This document shows, piece after piece, positions 56,701 to 64,000 of a stretch of DNA of 64,000 bases. A program made the position numbers and the translations under genes. A model generated the notes under the pieces. That model was not told where the DNA came from. It did no database searches and saw only the letters and a list, made by a program, of their open reading frames with translations. This stretch comes from Calamus simplicifolius (taxonomy: Eukaryota; Streptophyta; Magnoliopsida; Arecales; Arecaceae): the NCBI GenBank assembly GCA_900491605.1, contig UESW01004256.1:1-64000 (forward strand), written 5' to 3'. The stretch's first letter is position 1. Each line of letters opens with the position of its first letter.

Positions 56701-56908
56701 CCTCCCGCACCAACGGATGGAGGGGGAACTGGAGGCCTGCCCTCAAACTCTCCTCGTAGCAGAACATTCCGTCCTCTAAGCCGGACGTCACTCTATCCTC
56801 TGCCGCCGGAATCAACAAGATGACGTCCGGAGGGATCTTGTACAAGCAACGCATCCACTCTAGATCAGCCAGGGTCACCTCCGAAACCTGGTCGCTTGGG
56901 CTCACCAT
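53765..56908 (-). CDS. Four-exon antisense gene of Tat D (PF04195-like, coiled coil)
   Basis: Proposed exons on the minus strand: 56908-56263, 56174-55113, 55033-54299 and 54239-53765. Exon 1 starts MVSPSDQVSEVTLADLEWMR and holds the domain I match to the plant gypsy-type family PF04195 (FYNICFTMVAPNSWRNLIGF, PSSIKEWKSRFLIVRGNIGL). Exon 2 is basic (REELGKRRRRSSSSSK), then acidic and low complexity. Exon 3 is a long coiled coil with heptads (LQRELEEANKILAAERERAS). Exon 4 continues it and ends with an acidic tail (YPDLDLSCLDAERYEAY). Junctions: GTGAGTATT to CTCCTACAG, GTAAGTTAT to CGCAGAG (or CGCAG), GTACGGCTC to GCCTGTAG. Phases agree. Total is about 970 codons. A run of nine G at 55884-55892 costs the frame one base. 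Role unknown; such antisense ORFs are known from other Tat elements. Confidence 0.7.
56175..56262 (-). other. Intron 1 of the antisense gene
   Basis: 88 bp, GTGAGTATT to TTGCTCCTACAG. The homologous intron in element C is 87 bp (28642-28728) with GTAAGCATT and TTGCTCCTGCAG. The exon edges are the same. Confidence 0.75.
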
Positions 56909-57297
56909 GTCCTCGATCATAAGAGACAATGAGCAAAATCACTACGAGAGCAAGAAGACGAAGTTCTTCGAAGGAGAACGAAAGGGGCTCTACAAATAAA
57001 GATAGCACCGCCACAACCCCTTTTTGCCGATCGAAACCGCCTCAGGGTAAGGATGGGGCGCCCTAACCTAAGCGTCCGGAATTGTCACTGTGGGCACCGT
57101 GAAGGTCGGGATTTCCCATGTGGCATCTCCCCAGCCACTACCTTCACTCCTAAGGAATGACAGATCCGCCTCGGAAAGGCAAGACAGCCCTACGGCATTA
57201 ATTGAGGGCATCATTGCAAAGGCAATCAAATACGCGTCCCCAAATGCAGATCACGCCACCCAAGCCTATACTCCCTACGCCTGAACCTACGCTTCGA
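56909..57297. other. Upstream side of the antisense gene, Tat D
   Basis: About 390 bp, homologous to 29375-29764. It should hold the antisense promoter if one exists; no clear TATA box was identified. Confidence 0.4.
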
Positions 57298-57317
57298 ACT
57301 AGGGAGTGGGGGGCATG
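57298..57317 (+). other. Tat D polypurine tract
   Basis: ACTAGGGAGTGGGGGGCATG directly before TGTTAGGGG of the 3' LTR. Confidence 0.9.
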
Positions 57318-58609
57318 TGTTAGGGGATAGAATCATCACTGTATTGATAGTCGTGCAAGGAGGCTAAGGCCGACCCCATCCCTCCGCCCGTTATGCTATG
57401 TCCCCGCGGGATAGGCTAAGCTAATGTGATCCGTCGGGTCGCATGACCTTCCGAGCTTCCTATAGCTCGCCTCTCCGAGCTTCCATAGCTCGGTCCTCCC
57501 GAGCTTCCTATAGCTCGGCTCCTCCCGAGCTTCCTATAGCTCGCCTCTCCGAGCCTCCATAGCTCGGTCCTCCCAAGCTTCCTATAGCTCGGCTCCTCCC
57601 AAGCTTCCTGTAGCCCGGCCCCTCCCGAGCTTCCTATAGCTTGGTTTTCCCCGAGCTTTCATAGATCAACTTTCCCCCCGAGCTTCCATAGCTCGGTTCC
57701 CCCCGAGCTTCCATAGCTCGGCTTCCCTGAACCTCCCATGGTTCGGCTTTCTTGAGCTTCCATAGCTCAACTTTTCTCGAGCTTCCATAGCTCGGTTCCC
57801 CCGAGCTTCCATAGCTCGGCTTTCCTAAACCTCCCATGGTTCGGCTTTCTCAAGCTTCCATAGCCCAACTTTTCTCGAGCTTCCATAGCTCGGTTCCCCC
57901 CGAGCTTCCATAGCTCGGTTCCCTAAACCTCCCATGGTTCGGTTTTCTCGAGCTTCTACAGCTTGGTTTCCCCGAGCTTCCATAGCTCGGCTCCCCCGAG
58001 CCTCCTATAGCTCGGATCCATGATCCGATACTCACCTCCGCGGAGCCTGACGCGGGAGAGCCTAGGCCTATCATAACAGCATCTCAGGCAAGAAATCATG
58101 TTGAGGAGTGGTCTAGAACCTGACACGGCCACCTGGGACCTATGCACCTACCAGATCTCAAGCCATCAAGGGAGCTCTCCTAGCCGTCGATCCCCTAACG
58201 AACAAAATACGGATCCTACCGGCCCCACAACGGCCCGATTCGGTTCATCTCCGTATCCCAACAACTTGCGAACCTTCCAAAAGGCGCTCAGGATCCAAGT
58301 GACAACCTATAAATACGATACTCCCAGATTCTCTCAAGTATGCGCTCACTCTTACTCCCACTCTCTCACTCTCTCCAGCTGCTCATCGGCGCTCCCCTCT
58401 AGAGCTCCCGATCGGTCACCCCTGGAGAGACTTCCCAGAGAGATCTACCTCTCCATTTTCTGTTGATCACCGATCCCCCCATTGACTTGAGCGTCGGAGG
58501 GTCTTCCGCGGAGGGCCACCCTCAACGCCTCTCGAGTGAGGACTTCTGTGCAGGTCCGCTCCAGGAAATCGACCGCGCTCGAGTCGGAGGACGGATCCCG
58601 ATGGCAACA
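57318..58609 (+). repeat. Tat D 3' LTR
   Basis: 1,292 bp, TGTTAGGGGATAGAATC to CGATGGCAACA. It has a hairpin minisatellite at about 57440-58015 and TATAAATA at 58308-58315. It differs from the 5' LTR by scattered substitutions and by the number and order of minisatellite units. Confidence 0.95.
57440..58015. repeat. Hairpin minisatellite in Tat D 3' LTR
   Basis: About 26 units. The same unit types occur as in the 5' LTR, including GAACC...GGTTC arm variants near 57727-57745, 57830-57845 and 57925-57942. Confidence 0.95.
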
Positions 58610-58614
58610 AATAT

Positions 58615-61532
58615 TTTTGATTAAAATAATGTTCCTCAAGGAAAAGAGAAAAATGATCAGCTAAAAAAAAAAAAAAAGAGAGAAAGAGAATCAATAAAAA
58701 ATAAAAATTGATGGAGAAAAAAAAAAGTGCATGATTGAGAAGAATTGCAATCTATTACCGCCACACGTCGCACAAACACCCACTAAGATAGACGCGATAA
58801 AACCTTAGGAGCAGAAAATTTCTGCATTTGGTGTCTTTAAAAGTAGACATGCGCTTGACAAACAAACACCGTTTAATCTCTCTCTACTTAAGCTTTTATA
58901 GCTGCCAGCGTTATGCCCGCGCGTTGCATTAGGTTGCTAGTTAATCTTTTTTTTTTTTCCATTTTTTCTTTATCCTGTACCAAGTCCATCTTTTATGATA
59001 TAGTATATGATATGCGATAATGATATGTTCTGTTACATAAAAGCATTCGATCAGCGTTGATTCTTGAGATATCAATCTATTTCAGTGTCTCAGAATCATC
59101 TCAATATTTGAAATAACAACTCATCCTGCAGACTTATGAGAAATTTAATAGGGATCTAAAATCACGGTGCCAAAAAGACACCTGTCTCAGGATCATGCAT
59201 GACTACAAGAGCATGTAGCTAAAGCCTTGAATTTTTTACTCCAAGCTTGAAATAGCACTAAAAAATCGCAACTTTACTTAGAGGACATCATCTTCTCAAA
59301 AAAAAAAAAGGCAGAACTTTTCCAAGGCAACCATTCTAAACAAATTTGAACTAATCAGTCGCCATGATATCAAATCTCTTTTCCGCATTGCTCCAAGTAA
59401 CATCGCATGCTCCATATCCTCCCCTTAGCGTACCTCGAAAATACAAAATTAAATCTCTTTCTTCCATTCCATCAGGTACTTTTCAAGCCAACTTATATGG
59501 CAAATAAAGAATTCTCTTAGAATATATATATATATATATATATAATTAATGGACACCACTACCGTGAAATTGGACTCAGAAGATAAAAGATGAGGGAGAA
59601 GGTGATAGTATGACACATGCCTTCTTCGGATTTGTTGGATTCTGATGTTAGAGCTCAAATTTTTTTATAGACGCTAGAATGCTGATTAAAACAAAAAAAA
59701 AAAAAAGTAAAAAAGTATTCCAAAGGATGCCTGAGAAATGATGGCGGGAAAAAAATTTTCTCACTGCCTAAAATATGGTTGAAAGGCCTATCATCGCATT
59801 CAAGCTTTAGCAATTTTTTTTCAGTTTTTTATCATTTTTGCCTTTACTTTTAAATTTACATTCTATACCCAGATTCGCACTTTGCCTTCAACAGTTTAGG
59901 TAGCATTCCTAGGGCATCTCCACGTGTCGAGATATTCTCATTATTTTTAATTATTTTAATTTCATTTTTTCGAAAAAGAATAATTAAAATTTTTAAAATT
60001 TTCTTTCCTTCTTCTTCCGACAGTAATATAAGCAAATGGATAAAAGATTATGAAAATTTTACCTTTTTCTTCTTCTAATACTAATATAAATAGATACATA
60101 AAAGATTATAATATTTTTTTCTCCCTTTTCTTTTCCTTTTCCTGTGATAAGCCTATTGACCCTGCAAAAGCCATCATTGGCTGAACCTTCATGGTTGAAT
60201 AATAAAATTTGAGATATGCATTGTTTTTGTTTTTTCTTTCTAATGTATTGTTCTTTTTTCCTTAATATGGTCAAGACAGGTATATGATTGATTAGGCAAC
60301 CTAGTCAACCGTAAAATCTTTTCATGATTACATAAATTCATTTTTCTATTCATACCCATTCGTTCTTTTCTCACATCTTTATAAGGCAACCTAGTTAAGC
60401 AAGCATGCTCTTATATTTCACATAATCTGTTACAATGTTTATGTTCTTCACAATCTCGCAATTTTTTCCCCCCTAATATCCTCGGCAATGTTTTATTGTT
60501 GTGTTCTATTATTGTATACATATTTATAACTAATATCATGCCATTTATGTTTTTAATTACTTATAAATTATAAAAATCATCTAAGTTTGTAAAATTTTAT
60601 ATTCCTTCACTTACATAAACATGATAATCATTTAGATATGATGGTGATTTTTTAAGTCTATTTCTATCATAAAATTGATGATTTAAAGGAGCTTTACTAT
60701 TATCATTAATGTCATCTTCTTCAATTTTTTCTAATAGACTTTTATTATTTTCAATTAGGTCATTACTAAGTTTATATTTATTAGTTTTTTAAAATATATA
60801 TCTTAAATTAACATGTATTCTATTTTCATTTTTACATAGATTCATTTAATTTTTTATTTTAAATAATTCATTCATAACTAATCCACTAGCCATGATTAAT
60901 TAAAAAAATTAACTTTGGGCAATAGAAGGACTGATCTAATAGAAACCAATAGATGTCAGTGGGCGTGCGGCAGTTGAAGTGGACTCAAAAGGACCCTTCA
61001 ATCTCCAACAGCCCACGCGCCACAGCAGCAAGCAGAAGGAAATGAAAGAAAAGGGCGCCTGAAAGAGAGAGCGAGAGGGCGGAGGTACGATAATATGGCT
61101 CCCAGCCAGTAAAAAATTAAGATTGTATTGCTAAGCATGCGCCAAAAACTGAATATATTACGTATAGGATACCATCTTCTAACATATATTATGACAATTA
61201 AACTATTAGTGCATTAATTAATAACGAATTAAATAATTCAAAAGATAAATATATTAGAGTTAAATATTATTATATAGAGATGTAAAAAAAAAAGTTATAA
61301 GTTATTTATCTTTCGATCCTTTAATAAAAAACATAAATATTGAAGTATTTTTTAAACATGTTCACATGATGAAATTTAAAAAAATCTAAATTAAAAATTA
61401 ATGCTTCAAAGAATATGAGCTAAGCATCTAAAATCTGAAGTCTAATATGGCTACGGTGGGTAAATCAGTTTAAGCATGCAAAATCTCAAGATATTTTATA
61501 TTCAAGTGAAAAATGTTAACTATTAGGCTATG
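58615..61532. other. AT-rich intergenic flank
   Basis: Begins with the continuation of the AT-rich tandem array (to about 58740). It then has unique AT-rich sequence, a (TA)n microsatellite at about 59524-59545 and several poly-A or poly-T runs. A GC-richer island lies near 60955-61090. No coding domain or RNA gene was recognised. Confidence 0.5.
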
Positions 61533-63620
61533 TGTAAGCCCATGTTCTTGCGATAGTGAGGATCCACCATTGTTGATGGAGGAAGGCGCCCCCTTCCTCC
61601 GCCATTGTTGACGGCTGCGGCAAGGGGTCGCCGCAGACAGTCAAGGGGGGCGCCGACGCGCCCCCTTCACATGTGTACAGAGGAGGGGATAACCCTCCCC
61701 TCGCCACTTTTTAAGAAGGGGGGAGCACCCCTCCTTCTCCACGAGCTTCCCCTCCGGTGCCGGCCGCAGGTAAGAGGGAGAGAGAGAGAATCGCAGAGAG
61801 AAAGGAGAGGGAACCAAGCCGGTTCACGGCTTGGTTCGGGCCCGGCGGAGTGCCCGATGCCTCGCCGGCCTGGGCGTCGGCCAGGAGACCTCACCGGTGG
61901 CTGGCGACCGTCCGATGAGGATCCAGCCGACGGTGGTAGCCGGACGTACCACCGGCACGAGTCGCGTGTCGTGTATCGTGCGAAAGAGAGGGAGAGAAAT
62001 TGAGGGAGAAAGAGAGGAAGAGGGAGCCGGCCGCCGCCGCCGCGGCCGGGCCAGCGGCGGCCGGCTCTGACCCGATCGCCGACGGCCGGGCCACTCAGAA
62101 TTTGGCCGGCGGCGGCCCTGGCCGCCGGCACGGCCTCCCCCTGTTTCGGGTGAAACAGGGGAGGAGGCGGGGAGAAGATGGAGGCGTGGGCCGGCTTGGG
62201 CCATCCCACGTTGGGCCCTATTGGGCCGACTTCGAGCTATTTTGGGACTATATTTTGGGCCCCGTAATAGGCCAGGAATGGAGAAATAAAATATGTCCCG
62301 ATTCGGCGTTGATTCTAGTTTCTCGGGATATTTTTACTTCCCCATTCGGGCTTATATATTGAGAGATATTCGAGCCCAAAGTTGGGCCCAGGATTAGACC
62401 GGGTAGACTTTAGGGGATGTTGCATTGTTCCAATTTTTGAGATTTAATTGTGGAAATTAATGCTGTAGGTAACTATATCCACATAGCTGATTTACAGTTT
62501 GAAATTAGCGTACTGAGGTAAGTAAGCCATTTATTATAATTTTCATAATTTATTAGAATATGAAAATTATGGATATATTGCATTATTTGGAAAAATATGA
62601 CAAAATGAAATTTTCTTATACAATTGGGTATCTGTTATAATTATATGTGATTATTAATATTTTGCAAAGTAATGGATTATAAATGTGCAAAAATTGAATG
62701 ATGTGATTATTTTAGCTTTGCAAAATATACTGGTATTATTGATGTATTTTATGCTATGAATGCACAAACCACTATATATGTGATATGAGGAGCTTATGCT
62801 CATGATGATGCATGATGTTCTACATGAAAATATGATGATGATATGTGTCGTCGCAGTTCTCGTATGATGTGAAACGATGTGAAATGCCGAGAGATACGGG
62901 ATCCACCTCTACAGGGGAAGATATGTGGAGGACACACATCTAGAGGATGTGATGTGAATGATATATTGCATAACGCACACACATCTAGAGGATGTGTTGT
63001 GATTGATTATGATATATGGCAAACGCTGGTACCAGGACCCTTACTCTTTGGGGACATTAAAGAGTGATACACCAGATGGGTGTTGTAGGGCCGTGGGACA
63101 CATAAGGAAATAATAATTATATGAATACAGTGGGTTTGTTTACATTGCATATTTCAGCATTTATTGTATAATTAAGCTTCCAAAATTATTTGAGCTGATG
63201 ATATACATGTTTTGATAACATGATGAATGTATTTGAAATTGGAAGTTCTATACATGAAAATGTGGTTTGATAATATCTTGACGAAATGATTATATAAGAG
63301 TAGCCTTACTTATTGAGTGTAAGCTCATATAAATCTTACAATGTTTTTCAGAGCCACAGGACTGAAGAATGGGATCTGGGGTTGTTGGAGCTTCATTCAG
63401 AGGAAACTAAGATCCAACATTTTGTTATAAACCCAGTGACTTATGTATGATGGGCATGTAGCCTAAAACCTATGATTATGGTTTGTATTAAGAACCATTT
63501 AAATTGGACGATATAGTTATTACCCTTCTTGTATTAAATATTATATTTCGGGACACCTTGCATGCCAGGCATGCGGCGGGTTGCCACCCCTAGATCCAAT
63601 ATAGGGTCTGGGGTGTGACA
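61533..63620 (+). repeat. Element F 5' LTR (relative of E)
   Basis: The end is clear: GGGTGTGACA at 63620, followed by the primer site TGGTATCAGAGC at 63628. The start is less certain; TGTAAGCCCATGTTC at 61533 resembles the TGTAATACCCGGTTC start of E. Shared parts with E are the GA-rich stretch, the CGGCCGG block (62025-62130), GGGCC-rich sequence, GAG|GTAAGTAAGCCA at 62518, GCAGTTCTCGTATG and TAGGGCCGTGGGACACAT motifs, and GGGACACCTTGCATGCC near the end. Identity to E is low, so it is a separate subfamily. Confidence 0.75.
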
Positions 63621-63808
63621 GCTTCTGTGGTATCAGAGCCTAGGTTTGATCTTAGGAACAAACATAAGATGACACTAGGCAAAACAGTAGGATGACACTG
63701 GGAGGGTAACAACTCTAAGAAGATATAATTTTTTTCTAATAAATATGTTTTGAAAACTTAAGGGTTTGTAAAGATATTGATTGGAACCAAACTTGGTAGG
63801 GAATAGTC

Positions 63809-64000
63809 ATGCCTCATCACACTAGAAGTATGCGATAAGTTGAAGGTTCCCAGGCTGGTAACTCTGGCCAGCAGGGAGGCCAGCAAACTTCTGGAGGTTC
63901 TTGTTCCATCAATGTAGCTGATAATGGCCAGCAACAGCGCCAGACTGAGATACTTCAAGCCCTTGTAGAAATGGTGCAGGCTATGCAGCAGCAGATCCAA
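63809..64000 (+). pseudogene. Element F gag N-terminus, runs off the window
   Basis: ATG at 63809 reads MPHHTRSMR and then TAA. The same frame continues VEGSQAGNSGQQGGQQTSGG and ILQALVEMVQAMQQQIQ to the window end. It aligns with the gag start of element E, including the glutamine/glycine-rich part. The early stop suggests an inactive copy, unless translation starts at a later ATG. Confidence 0.65.

Larger units (their letters stand above)
34130..58609 (+). mobile_element. Ty3-gypsy Tat-lineage element D with nested element E
   Basis: 24,480 bp including E; about 16.3 kb without it. LTRs are at 34130-35395 and 57318-58609, with TSD AATAT at 34125-34129 and 58610-58614. Order: LTR, primer site, gag, protease, RT, RNase H, second RNase H, [E], integrase, minisatellite, antisense ORFs, polypurine tract, LTR. 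It is a relative of element C with the same parts, but keeps the full antisense gene and a longer minisatellite. Gag-pol has many breaks, except most of the integrase. Confidence 0.95.

Overview
The window reads as repeat-packed nuclear DNA of a flowering plant, most likely a monocot. The reasons are a CC-NB-ARC-LRR resistance-gene relic of plant type, Ty1-copia (Tork-like) and Ty3-gypsy (Tat and Tekay/Del) LTR retrotransposons, a hAT-type element and LINE remnants. There are no bacterial operons and no ribosome binding sites. A palm is my best guess from the general look of the resistance gene and LTRs, but the sequence alone does not prove it. I found no intact single-copy host gene; almost every long reading frame belongs to a transposable element or a pseudogene.

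Layout. 1-3963: AT-rich flank with a TATA-led, repeat-rich leader-like stretch, four palindromes, a LINE RNase H relic and possible spliced 3' sequence of the resistance gene. 3964-17511 (minus strand): one NB-LRR resistance pseudogene, cut into three pieces by two closely related copia elements, A (4181-9396, TSD TCAAC) and B (10345-15295, TSD CAAGT). 17805-30980: Tat-lineage gypsy element C, heavily decayed. 30981-34124: AT-rich degenerate tandem array, a 1,035-bp hAT-like non-autonomous element (32878-33912) and a LINE 3' end. 34130-58609: a second, larger Tat element D (TSD AATAT). It is itself split between its extra RNase H and its integrase by element E (39551-47690, TSD CCCAG), a Tekay/Del-derived non-autonomous element with 2.95-kb LTRs. 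58610-61532: AT-rich flank. About 61533 to the window end: 5' LTR and gag start of F, a relative of E.

How the parts relate. The order of events can be read from the nesting: array, then D, then E inside D; and resistance gene, then A and B inside it. A and B carry the same two frameshifts in RT and RNase H, so at least one of them was copied after the lineage had lost its own enzymes and must have used another element's proteins.

The most unusual content is in the Tat elements C and D. Downstream of the integrase, on the strand opposite gag-pol, D carries a four-exon gene of about 970 codons with recognisable splice junctions; the first intron is also present in C. A second, short antisense coiled-coil ORF is conserved in both elements. 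Two kinds of minisatellite, one in the LTRs and one after the integrase, are built of hairpin units. Some units differ at both arms in a way that keeps the pairing. The LTRs of E and F appear to contain a conserved intron.
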